This document shows, piece after piece, positions 5,691-11,952 of a stretch of DNA of 41,459 nt (position 1 is the stretch's first letter; the number at the start of each line of letters is the position of its first letter). The stretch is from a virus. Where the stretch lies: positions 1 through 41,459 of the IMG/VR virus record IMGVR_UViG_3300028920_000140; one strand, written 5' to 3'. The notes below the pieces were generated by a model that saw only the letters and a list, made by a program, of their open reading frames with translations, was not told the origin of the DNA and did no database searches. A program made the position numbers and the translations under genes.

Positions 5691-6104
5691 CTATTTTTGA
5701 ATGATTGGAAACACACGCTTTATTTCAAGCCCACCCAATTTATTGTAAGACCACCCATTATCGGAAAAAAACAAACTACCGGAAAAACACCCATTACCGG
5801 AAATACACACACTATCGCAAATACACACACTATCGAAAACATACACATTATCACGAACACACGCATTATTTAAAACGCACACATTATTTAGAACACACGC
5901 ACTATTTAGAGCACACGCATTATCGAAAATTTTTGCTTCATCATAGATCCAGCAATTTCCTTTCTGACTTAAATTTTCTTCCTTTTCAACCCATCCACCT
6001 AGATCACCTTTCTTAATATTTGAAAAATCTTTCAGTGCTCTAATTCTGTAGAGTGTTCTTCCATGAAACTCTTTACTTTCTTTTGTCAGCTCAAATTTGT
6101 TCAT
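5691..6104 (-). CDS. Hexapeptide-repeat beta-helix protein with a cysteine ladder
   Basis: 137 residues. The N-terminal MNKFELTKESKEFHGRTLYR, then DLGGWVEKEENLSQKGNCW, is the head of a known family of phage proteins with left-handed beta-helix repeats. From residue 62 to about 110 the repeat is strictly six residues long (NACALN, SACVLN, NVCVLN, NACVRD and so on). Cysteine recurs at 64, 70, 76, 82, 94, 100 and 106, with Tyr at 88. Most relatives carry varied residues at that position. ATG at 6104 follows GGGGGTGACAAG. Function of the family is unknown. The cysteine column could bind metal or form disulfides, but that is inference. Confidence 0.7.
   Translation of the reverse strand: MNKFELTKESKEFHGRTLYRIRALKDFSNIKKGDLGGWVEKEENLSQKGNCWIYDEAKIFDNACALNSACVLNNVCVLNNACVRDNVYVFDSVCICDSVCISGNGCFSGSLFFSDNGWSYNKLGGLEIKRVFPIIQK
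5770..5930 (-). repeat. 18-bp degenerate tandem repeat within a gene
   Basis: About nine 18-bp units, each coding for one hexapeptide, with a core close to ACACGCATTATTTA on the plus strand. Neighbouring units differ by a few bases only, so unit number could change by slippage while the frame is kept. The period and coding context exclude a CRISPR array. Confidence 0.85.
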
Positions 6105-6108
6105 CTTG

Positions 6109-6243
6109 TCACCCCCAATTGTTTCCCAGTGTTCTTAAATACATTTCCTTTATGTATGCGTCTACTTTCCGGAAAGCATCATCAGACTTTTTTCTGATGT
6201 CCTCTGCAAATGCTTTCCGCTCTTCTTTTGTCATTTTTTCCAT
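6109..6243 (-). CDS. Hypothetical protein, 44 aa
   Basis: ATG at 6243 follows GGAGGCAATT. The product (MEKMTKEERKAFAEDIRKKS at the start) is a charged amphipathic helix. Its stop lies five bases before the start of the hexapeptide-repeat gene, with GGGGGTGACA shared as the next ribosome binding site. No family recognised. Confidence 0.6.
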   Translation of the reverse strand: MEKMTKEERKAFAEDIRKKSDDAFRKVDAYIKEMYLRTLGNNWG

Positions 6244-6362
6244 AATTGCCTCCAATAAAAAAAACGATAAATTCCTTGCTGTTTCATCCTTTCGAAATCA
6301 TCAGCACATACAGGAAGCAGTTTTAAGACTTGCTCCAGGTCCTGGGATCTAAAGAGTGTCAT
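6231..6362 (-). CDS. Hypothetical protein, 43 aa
   Basis: ATG at 6362 overlaps the stop of the upstream gene (ATGA), and its own TGA lies inside the start of the 44-aa gene. The product begins MTLFRSQDLEQVLKLLPVCA, with an aromatic basic C-terminus. The ribosome binding site of the next gene is embedded in its last codons. The coupling at both ends supports translation; function unknown. Confidence 0.5.
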   Translation of the reverse strand: MTLFRSQDLEQVLKLLPVCADDFERMKQQGIYRFFYWRQLWKK

Positions 6363-6577
6363 TCTTCTGACTTGCCCGTTTCGAACGTGAAGTCTCTTAT
6401 GGTCACAATTTCCTTGTTAAGTGGTTTCTCGATCCATCTTGCGAAAACCACGTACTCATGCGTGTCAAGTTCTATCCCTTCATTATACATGTAGTATTTC
6501 CCTGCACACTCTGTCAGCACTTTACCAGTGCTGATTTCTTTTCTTATTTGCTCTCTTGTTAAATGTCTAATTCGCAT
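6359..6577 (-). CDS. Hypothetical protein, 72 aa, first gene of the leftward operon
   Basis: The ATG at 6577 is chosen because GGAGGCAATT precedes it. An upstream in-frame start would fall inside the promoter. The protein (MRIRHLTREQIRKEISTGKV at the start) has a short basic helix followed by a beta-rich half with several aromatic residues. It is the first gene behind the promoter at 6624-6651. No recognised domain. Confidence 0.65.
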   Translation of the reverse strand: MRIRHLTREQIRKEISTGKVLTECAGKYYMYNEGIELDTHEYVVFARWIEKPLNKEIVTIRDFTFETGKSEE

Positions 6578-6623
6578 AATTGCCTCCAAAAATAAATAAA
6601 AAAAACCATAAAATCCTAATACT

Positions 6624-6651
6624 ATTGTAGTTATATTTTTCAACTTGTCAA
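6624..6651 (-). promoter_or_regulatory. Main leftward promoter, TTGACA-16-TACAAT
   Basis: On the minus strand TTGACA (6651-6646) and TACAAT (6629-6624) are separated by 16 bases. Upstream of the -35 box lie long A and T runs (6653-6700) that could act as an UP element. RNA would start about 45 bases before the first leftward gene. Confidence 0.7.
6628..6646. promoter_or_regulatory. Operator-like site between -10 and -35
   Basis: Minus-strand AAGTTGAAAAATATAACTA matches 14 of 19 positions of the AAGTTAT-5-ATAACTT operator at 5363-5381 and fills the promoter spacer. A shared repressor for both leftward promoters would explain this. Confidence 0.5.
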
Positions 6652-6652
6652 G

Positions 6653-6746
6653 ACTTTTTTTAAAAAAGTTTTAGTAAAAAATATGTTAAGACAACTACTT
6701 GATATTACAATTGAAAAATGATGGATTTTTTTTTGCGTCATTTTTC
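6653..6746. promoter_or_regulatory. Palindromes in the divergent control region
   Basis: Two inverted repeats lie between the divergent promoters. The first is ACTTTTTT-T-AAAAAAGT at 6653-6669, next to the leftward -35 box. The second is GAAAAATGA (6713-6721) with TCATTTTTC (6738-6746), nine perfect base pairs around a 16-base loop. Apart from the promoters and repeats listed here, the 277 bases between 6578 and 6854 hold no gene that I can see. Confidence 0.5.
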
Positions 6747-6793
6747 TACAAGACAAGATATTGGCATAGTTTATAATTAATTTATTTTTGTCC

Positions 6794-6821
6794 TTGACAT
6801 TGTCACCAATAACCGTATACT
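6794..6821 (+). promoter_or_regulatory. Main rightward promoter, TTGACA-16-TATACT
   Basis: TTGACA (6794-6799) and TATACT (6816-6821) are 16 bases apart. The promoter drives the Cro-sized gene starting at 6855. Its spacer contains the first of two operator-like direct repeats. Confidence 0.75.
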
Positions 6822-6841
6822 GAATACTGTTACCTATAACC
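6803..6841 (+). repeat. Direct repeat pair around the rightward start site
   Basis: TCACCAATAACC (6803-6814) and TTACCTATAACC (6830-6841) match at 10 of 12 positions. One copy lies in the promoter spacer and one just after the expected start of RNA. The arrangement suits a repressor of the Cro type acting on its own promoter. Confidence 0.5.
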
Positions 6842-6854
6842 AAAGGAGGAAAAG

Positions 6855-7019
6855 ATGAAAGTAACACCAGAAATGATTAGACAGAAGTACAAGAGCGTAT
6901 TAGCATTTTCAAGAATGCTGAAGGTTACTCCGGCATCCGTTTACAAGGCTATTAACGGCGGTGCATCTATGGACAAATTACGTAAGAAAATTTACGAATT
7001 TATGGAGGTAGAGCAATGA
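6855..7019 (+). CDS. Cro-like HTH regulator, 54 aa
   Basis: ATG at 6855 follows AAAGGAGGAAAAG. The product contains a compact helix-turn-helix (residues 13-34: SVLAFSRMLKVTPASVYKAI) of the Cro type and a short C-terminal helix. Being the first gene of the rightward operon, next to the divergent promoters, it is the natural candidate to bind the repeats at 6803-6841. The stop overlaps the ATG of the ParB-like gene (ATGA). No CI-type repressor was found opposite it. A lytic lifestyle, or a different lysogeny control, remains possible. Confidence 0.75.
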   Translation: MKVTPEMIRQKYKSVLAFSRMLKVTPASVYKAINGGASMDKLRKKIYEFMEVEQ

Positions 7020-8194
7020 ATCAGACCACTTTGTTTGAAGCTTTAGAAAATATTGAAAAATTAAAACCAAAAGATTTGAAAGAAGTTTTTTCGTTTCTTA
7101 AAAAATTATCGCTAGAAGAAAGAATAGCGAAAATTAACGAAATTAGGGAAACACTTCATTTTTTTAGTCCTTTTAAAAATGAACCTGTTGATTTTGTCAA
7201 ATGGGTTAAAAATGAAGATGTGGCTGCAAACGATTATAATCCAAATAAAGTAGCTCCTCCGGAAATGGAATTGCTTGAAGTTTCTATTATGAATGATGGA
7301 TATACACAGCCAATTGTTACTTGGGATAATCACGAAAAAGGGAAAATTGAAGTTATAGATGGATTTCACAGAAACAGAGTAGGAAAAGAATCAAAGGTTG
7401 TAAATCAAAGAGTAAAAGGATATTTACCTGTTGTAAATATCAGAACTGAGCAATCTGGGAAGAATGACAGAATTGCATCAACGATTAGACACAATAGAGC
7501 AAGAGGAAAACACCAAGTAAATGCAATGTCTGAAATTGTAATAGAGCTGAAAAATAGAAATTGGTCAAATGCAAGGATTTCTAAACAACTCGGAATGGAT
7601 GAAGAAGAGGTCTTAAGGCTTTGCCAGGTATCAGGTCTTGAACATCTTTTTAGTGATAATGATTTTTCAAGATCATGGGAATCGTCTGATGTTTCTGGAA
7701 AGTATGAGCCGATAACTGACGATATTGAACAAGACTGTTTTGATTTATATAGGATACCAAATGAAAAAGATGATGATAGAATATTTCACACACATGACAA
7801 ATGGGAATGCCACAAAGCAGGTTTTTATGCATCAAAAAAAGAAGGAATGACTAAAGAAGAATGTGAGCTGTTTTATGCTGATTTTCTTAAAGATGATATT
7901 AGATTTCGTAATGCACTAGACCATGTTATAAAAGAATGGAAATATTCTTGCGAGCATTATTTGACGAATAAAGCAATGAATAGAATAGCGTGGTTAGGAC
8001 AAGCATCTGTTTGCTATGACTCTGGAATACCTAGCATTTATTGTTCTGGTTTCAATTTACTTTCAGAAGATGAGCAGGATAGAGCAAACAACACAGCTTT
8101 GGAATATCTAAACGAGTGGCTAAAAGCGAACAATAGAGAAGAAGTTGATATAAATACTGGTCTTAGTAACGGAAGACAAACGGAGTTGTACTAA
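7016..8194 (+). CDS. ParB/sulfiredoxin-fold protein, IbrB-like
   Basis: 392 residues. After a helical N-terminus (1-52) a ParB-like domain spans about 56-165, with the core motif IDGFHRNR at 114-121. A helix-turn-helix follows at about 176-206 (NWSNARISKQLGMDEEEVLR). The C-terminal 150 residues (FHTHDKWECHKAGFY and beyond) are a conserved-looking domain I cannot name. It overlaps the PAPS-reductase-like gene by one base, and the two are the usual partners known as IbrB and IbrA in E. coli, where they regulate eib genes. The pairing is common in phages; the biochemical role is not settled and may be DNA- or nucleotide-directed sulfur or ATP chemistry. Confidence 0.78.
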   Translation: MNQTTLFEALENIEKLKPKDLKEVFSFLKKLSLEERIAKINEIRETLHFFSPFKNEPVDFVKWVKNEDVAANDYNPNKVAPPEMELLEVSIMNDGYTQPIVTWDNHEKGKIEVIDGFHRNRVGKESKVVNQRVKGYLPVVNIRTEQSGKNDRIASTIRHNRARGKHQVNAMSEIVIELKNRNWSNARISKQLGMDEEEVLRLCQVSGLEHLFSDNDFSRSWESSDVSGKYEPITDDIEQDCFDLYRIPNEKDDDRIFHTHDKWECHKAGFYASKKEGMTKEECELFYADFLKDDIRFRNALDHVIKEWKYSCEHYLTNKAMNRIAWLGQASVCYDSGIPSIYCSGFNLLSEDEQDRANNTALEYLNEWLKANNREEVDINTGLSNGRQTELY

Positions 8195-9417
8195 TGGCTA
8201 CAAAAAAATATACAAACAAAAGTGTTTTGGAAGCATCAAAAGAAAGAATATCTAATATTTTTGATAATTTTGAAAATTATTACATAAGTTTTTCTGGAGG
8301 AAAAGATAGTACCGTAATGACTCATTTAGTTATGGATGAGGCAACAAAAAGAGGTAAGAAAGTTGGATTATTGATTATTGATCTTGAAGCTCAATATAAG
8401 CACACGATAGAACATGTAAGAGAAATTGTTGAAACATACAAAGAACATATTGATTTACATTGGTTTTGTGGAGAACTGTTGCTTAGAAATGCTGTAAGCG
8501 ATTTCCAGCCAAAATGGGTTTGCTGGGATGAAGAGAATAAAGATATTTGGGTAAGGGAAAAACCTGCAGAGCAATCAGATTTGAGCCAGTACGATTTCTA
8601 CATACCAAAAATGGAGTTTGAGGAATTTATGGTTATTTTTGGGAAATGGTATGCTAAAGACAAATTGACAGCAGGATTTATCGGGATAAGAGCAGATGAG
8701 AGTTTGCACAGATATAGAGCTATTGTTGCTGAAAAAAAGGGGTTGATGTTTAATAATTGGAAATGGACTACAAAATTAACACAATATCTTTATAATGTTT
8801 ATCCAATTTATGATTGGAGAACTGAAGATATATGGATATTTCATACAAAAAACAAACACTTGGCTCATAACAAAGTTTATGATCTCATGACAATGGCAGG
8901 TGTTAAACTAAGTAATCAGAGACTTTGCCAGCCTTATGGAGATGACCAAAAAAAAGGTCTATGGTTATACCACATACTTGAACCTGACACGTGGTATAAA
9001 TTATTAAATAGAGTTTCTGGAGTTAATAGCGGAGCGTTATACATACAAGAACATGGCAACATAAACGGATACAATGATATAACTAAACCAGACAATCACA
9101 CGTGGGAATCATATACAAACTATTTGCTAAAATCACTTCCACATAAAATGCAAGTTCACTATAAAGAACGTTTCAGAAAATTTATTGTTGGGTGGAAAAA
9201 AAGAGGTTACAGCAAGATACCTGATGAGGCGCCACATGATTTAGAAGTAAAGCAATGGGCTCCGTCGTGGAAAAGAATGGCAAGATGCATTTTAAGGAAT
9301 GATTATTATTGCAAAGGTCTTGGTCAAACACAGCCAAAATCGGAAGCATACGAAAAATACAAGTCAATTAAAGAAAAAAGAAGGCTTGAAAATCAGTTAC
9401 AAAGTAATCAAAAATAG
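8194..9417 (+). CDS. PAPS reductase-like ATP-pyrophosphatase, IbrA-like (DUF3440)
   Basis: 407 residues. The PP-loop SGGKDST lies at 34-40 (YYISFSGGKDSTVMTH). IGIRADES and YDWRTEDIW, further on, are standard in the phosphoadenosine phosphosulfate reductase fold. The C-terminal half is the DUF3440 region seen in IbrA proteins. These enzymes bind ATP or an adenylated sulfur compound; whether this one is a true reductase is unlikely, because it lacks an obvious C-terminal redox cysteine motif. The ATG shares a base with the stop of the ParB-like gene, so the pair is made together early in infection. Confidence 0.85.
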   Translation: MATKKYTNKSVLEASKERISNIFDNFENYYISFSGGKDSTVMTHLVMDEATKRGKKVGLLIIDLEAQYKHTIEHVREIVETYKEHIDLHWFCGELLLRNAVSDFQPKWVCWDEENKDIWVREKPAEQSDLSQYDFYIPKMEFEEFMVIFGKWYAKDKLTAGFIGIRADESLHRYRAIVAEKKGLMFNNWKWTTKLTQYLYNVYPIYDWRTEDIWIFHTKNKHLAHNKVYDLMTMAGVKLSNQRLCQPYGDDQKKGLWLYHILEPDTWYKLLNRVSGVNSGALYIQEHGNINGYNDITKPDNHTWESYTNYLLKSLPHKMQVHYKERFRKFIVGWKKRGYSKIPDEAPHDLEVKQWAPSWKRMARCILRNDYYCKGLGQTQPKSEAYEKYKSIKEKRRLENQLQSNQK

Positions 9418-9433
9418 TATTTTCATGTTTTTG

Positions 9434-9462
9434 TTGACTTTTGTATTCCTATTTTTTAAGAT
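9434..9462 (+). promoter_or_regulatory. Possible rightward promoter, TTGACT-17-TAAGAT
   Basis: TTGACT (9434-9439) and TAAGAT (9457-9462) are 17 bases apart in the short gap after the IbrA-like gene. It would give the replication genes a second start. The -10 element is weak. Confidence 0.45.
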
Positions 9463-9491
9463 TAAGATTAACTTTAACCTATGAGGTAAAC

Positions 9492-9665
9492 ATGAACTGG
9501 AACAAATTTAAAGCGAAACTGATTGAAAGAGGATTAACAATCAAGCAATGGTGCAAGGATAACGCTTTTGATTATGAGCGTTATAAGAATTTAAGGGCTG
9601 GTCTTGTTAAAATAAAAGAGGAGGAAAAAAAACTTTTTGATTCTGTATTGAAATGGGGTGAGTAA
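9492..9665 (+). CDS. Small HTH protein, 57 aa
   Basis: ATG at 9492 follows GAGGTAAAC. The protein (MNWNKFKAKLIERGLTIKQW at the start) looks like a minimal DNA-binding fold, with a putative recognition helix around residues 17-38. Its stop TAA shares a base with the ATG of the replication initiator gene. It may be a regulator of the replication genes. The HTH call is by eye and of moderate strength. Confidence 0.6.
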   Translation: MNWNKFKAKLIERGLTIKQWCKDNAFDYERYKNLRAGLVKIKEEEKKLFDSVLKWGE

Positions 9666-10426
9666 TGAACAGAGGATATGTAAAAGTATGGCGAAAATTT
9701 CAAGATTCATTCTTTTACAATGATTCTGAGGCTGTACATTTATGGCTGCATATTCTTTTGTCTGTTAATCATAAAGATAGAGAATTTATGTTTAACGGAA
9801 AGCGTCAAAGCTGCAAAACTGGAAGCATGATTACTGGGATGTCAAAGTTATCTGAAATTACCGGGATTAATAGAAGTAAAATTAAAAGGCTTTTGGATAT
9901 GTTCGAAAGTGAAACGCTAATTGAAACGCAAAGAAACAATAAATTTTCAATAATTTCAGTGATTAACTGGGACGAGCATCAGAGCATTGAAACGCAAAAT
10001 GAAACGCCAGTGAAACGCCAGCGAAACGCTAGTGAAACGCCAGTGAACCCAAACAAGAATTATAAGAATGATAAGAATGAAAAGAAGATCAAAGAAAAAA
10101 TAAAAAAAGAAAAATTCGGTGAATTTCTAAATGTACTCTTGACTGAAGATGAAAGAGAAAAGTTGAATTTTCTTTTTGGGTACGTAAATGCAGAAATGAA
10201 AATAGAAAATCTTTCTACTTATCTCCAAAGCACAAATTGCAAGAAATACAAAGATCACTATGCTACGATTTTAAGCTGGGCAAGAAAAAACGGTGAGAAT
10301 TATGATTTATCTCTGGCAAGACAGGCATCTAAAAAACAATCTAAAGAAGATTATGAGAAAGAAAAGAAAGAAGATGAAGCAATGCAGGAAATGATTAGAA
10401 CATTAGCAAGAGGGGGTACGGTATGA
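9665..10426 (+). CDS. Phage replication initiator / replisome organiser
   Basis: 253 residues. The N-terminal winged-helix type domain (MNRGYVKVWRKFQDSFFYND, then SKLSEITGINRSKIKRLLDM, then INWDEHQ) is typical of phage initiators with a DnaD/RepA-like N-terminus. A Lys- and Asn-rich linker follows at about 125-150, and the rest is helical. The linker is encoded by the iteron and AT-rich segment at 9910-10110, so the protein probably binds its own coding sequence, as lambda O and DnaD-type organisers do. The following gene may be a helicase loader or partner. Family well supported; exact partner unknown. Confidence 0.78.
   Translation: MNRGYVKVWRKFQDSFFYNDSEAVHLWLHILLSVNHKDREFMFNGKRQSCKTGSMITGMSKLSEITGINRSKIKRLLDMFESETLIETQRNNKFSIISVINWDEHQSIETQNETPVKRQRNASETPVNPNKNYKNDKNEKKIKEKIKKEKFGEFLNVLLTEDEREKLNFLFGYVNAEMKIENLSTYLQSTNCKKYKDHYATILSWARKNGENYDLSLARQASKKQSKEDYEKEKKEDEAMQEMIRTLARGGTV
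9910..10050 (+). repeat. Iterons inside the initiator gene (replication origin candidate)
   Basis: TGAAACGC occurs at 9910, 9922, 9988, 10000, 10011 and 10033, with CGAAACGC at 10022 and a degenerate TGAACCC at 10044. From 10000 on the spacing is exactly 11 bases, about one helical turn. Because 11 is not a multiple of three, the repeats are read in shifting frames, so protein sequence alone cannot explain them. An A/T-rich tract (10050-10110) follows, suited to unwinding. Confidence 0.85.
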
Positions 10427-11064
10427 AAATACAAGAAGTGCTTAATGATTATGATGTTAAGCATTATACGAATCAATACGGCTCAAATCTTGTCAACAGG
10501 TCCTTTAGTATTTTTGAAAAAAAATATAAAGAAGGTCGTGTAAAAGCAGGATATGAAAGATCTTATCTGATTAAGATAATAGAAAATCTTGACAAGAAGC
10601 AGCAGGAATCTAAAAATGATAACAAAGACAGCAAAGAGAACTATTCCAGGATGATAGAAGTAGCACATAATTTTTATGACATTGTGTCTAAAAAACATGA
10701 TTTTGATAAAGAAATTTATGTAAAAAGATATTTTAACATGACAGACCAACAGAAGGATCAAATAGAAAACGATGCTAAAAGGACTATCTGGTATCAGGAA
10801 AGGAATATTAGAGCAGAAAATAAAACTAAGATACAATCCACAATGAGAGATGAATTTCATGCACACAGCAGTGCAGATATACTGAGGAACGCTTTTAATT
10901 TAGGCGGGAAAGGCTTTCTTTCTTTAGCTTCTAACAAGAGCGAAAATTTGAAAAAAGTTTTTCTGGATATTGAAGCAGAAGCAATTCAAGAAGCAATATT
11001 CTGCTTGCTTTATGTTACTAGAAAAAACCGGAGATATGAAGGGGGTGTAGATTATGATGTATAA
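10423..11064 (+). CDS. Hypothetical protein, 213 aa, replication-module partner
   Basis: ATG at 10423 overlaps the end of the initiator gene and follows a GGGGG site. The protein is mostly helical and charged, with a Lys/Asp/Asn-rich stretch near residues 58-75 and a long C-terminal helix. No Walker motif is visible, so it is not a classical DnaC-like loader. Its place directly after the initiator suggests a replication accessory protein, by context only. Confidence 0.65.
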   Translation: MKIQEVLNDYDVKHYTNQYGSNLVNRSFSIFEKKYKEGRVKAGYERSYLIKIIENLDKKQQESKNDNKDSKENYSRMIEVAHNFYDIVSKKHDFDKEIYVKRYFNMTDQQKDQIENDAKRTIWYQERNIRAENKTKIQSTMRDEFHAHSSADILRNAFNLGGKGFLSLASNKSENLKKVFLDIEAEAIQEAIFCLLYVTRKNRRYEGGVDYDV

Positions 11065-11344
11065 CACATCAAGATCCTGCGAAAATTGCAAGCATTACAA
11101 TGCGGTCATACAGGACAACTTTACAGACTGGGGATGGTGCAAGCAATTGAAGGTGTGCGATACAGCGAAAGAGACTGGCGATATACTTGTTCTTGGAACA
11201 CATGAATCATCGGTGTTTTTCTCAAAATATTTTTGCTGTAAACATTGGAGCCAGGAGGCAAAAAATGGGTTGCATAAAACAGCAAAATCGGAAGACAATC
11301 ACAGCGATCCTTGCAAAAGGGATTCAGAAACACAGATGATGTAG
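11054..11344 (+). CDS. Cys-rich zinc-binding-type protein, 96 aa
   Basis: ATG at 11054 follows GGGGGTGTAGATT. SCENCKHY near the start, WGWCKQLKVC in the middle and YFCCKHW later form the C-x2-C plus C..C pattern common in small phage zinc proteins. The C-terminal 30 residues are polar and poorly structured, and a second frame with its own ribosome binding site overlaps them. Function unknown. Confidence 0.65.
   Translation: MMYNTSRSCENCKHYNAVIQDNFTDWGWCKQLKVCDTAKETGDILVLGTHESSVFFSKYFCCKHWSQEAKNGLHKTAKSEDNHSDPCKRDSETQMM
11265..11339 (+). CDS. Possible overlapping 24-aa micro-ORF
   Basis: ATG at 11265 lies five bases after a strong AGGAGG in the middle of the Cys-rich gene, in another frame. 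The product is MGCIKQQNRKTITAILAKGI plus four residues, a basic amphipathic peptide. The site may instead be a chance match. Confidence 0.3.
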   Translation: MGCIKQQNRKTITAILAKGIQKHR

Positions 11345-11355
11345 GAGGCAATTAA

Positions 11356-11757
11356 ATGGGAGAAAGTAATTTTAAAATGATAGATAGCGAAGTTAAGGAT
11401 TTGCAATACAGTACCAATTTTTATTACCAAAAAAACGTTAAGACAGATCATGGCATGGACGTTAGCAGTTTTATTAATATGTGGACCAGCGGAAAGACGG
11501 CTGAGGTAGCTCTTACAGTTACGCTATTCAATTACAATAAGGATGCCCGATTTCTATGCACTGTTTCATATCACGGTCTGTTTGAGTGGGATGAAGGAAT
11601 GAGCAATGAAGATTTAAAAACAAATCTTAACTATGTAGCTCCTGGAGTTCTTTATTCTTATGTCAGACCAATTTTAATTCAGGTTTTAGAGTTATTCAAG
11701 ATGCCAGTTGTGCATATACCACTTATGATTTTAAATATAGAAGAGAAGGATAATTAA
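11356..11757 (+). CDS. SecB-like chaperone
   Basis: 133 residues. The second half has the SecB pattern: beta strands VALTVTLFNY and FLCTVSYHGLFEW, then residues 92-123 (NYVAPGVLYSYVRPILIQVL, then MPVVHIPLMIL). These correspond to the SecB ILFPYAR helix and the FPxLxLxPVNF strand. SecB is a tetrameric export chaperone that keeps precursors unfolded. Stand-alone SecB-like proteins also serve as chaperones in toxin-antitoxin-chaperone systems. Here it lies in the early operon with no adjacent toxin pair. It may hold phage proteins or hijack host SecA or the export path. Fold call good; role unknown. Confidence 0.75.
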   Translation: MGESNFKMIDSEVKDLQYSTNFYYQKNVKTDHGMDVSSFINMWTSGKTAEVALTVTLFNYNKDARFLCTVSYHGLFEWDEGMSNEDLKTNLNYVAPGVLYSYVRPILIQVLELFKMPVVHIPLMILNIEEKDN

Positions 11758-11952
11758 ATGGAAAAACTAATGACTAATCAGTGCCGGATAGTATACGAAT
11801 GCCTGCATACACTGGATGAACCTTGCGTTTATTACAGCCCTAAAGATGACAATGAAAATCAGTGTCAGTATATGGACTGCATGGGAAGATGTAACAGCAC
11901 GGTTGCGAAGGTGAGTATGCTTTACGTAAGTTTCAACAGGGAGGTAGAATGA
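11758..11952 (+). CDS. Cys-rich hypothetical protein, 64 aa
   Basis: ATG at 11758 follows AAGGATAATTAA. Six cysteines (for example CRIVYEC, PCVYY, QCQYMDCMGRC) suggest a small metal-binding protein. The stop overlaps the next start (ATGA). No family recognised. Confidence 0.6.
   Translation: MEKLMTNQCRIVYECLHTLDEPCVYYSPKDDNENQCQYMDCMGRCNSTVAKVSMLYVSFNREVE

Noticed and set aside
5770-5930. Regular short repeats resembling a CRISPR array
   Set aside because: Units are 18 bp with no spacers and code in frame for hexapeptides of a beta-helix protein.
7016-8194. ParB-like protein as evidence of a plasmid partition system
   Set aside because: No ParA ATPase or parS-like repeats are adjacent, and the partner is a PAPS-reductase-like enzyme, as in IbrAB pairs.
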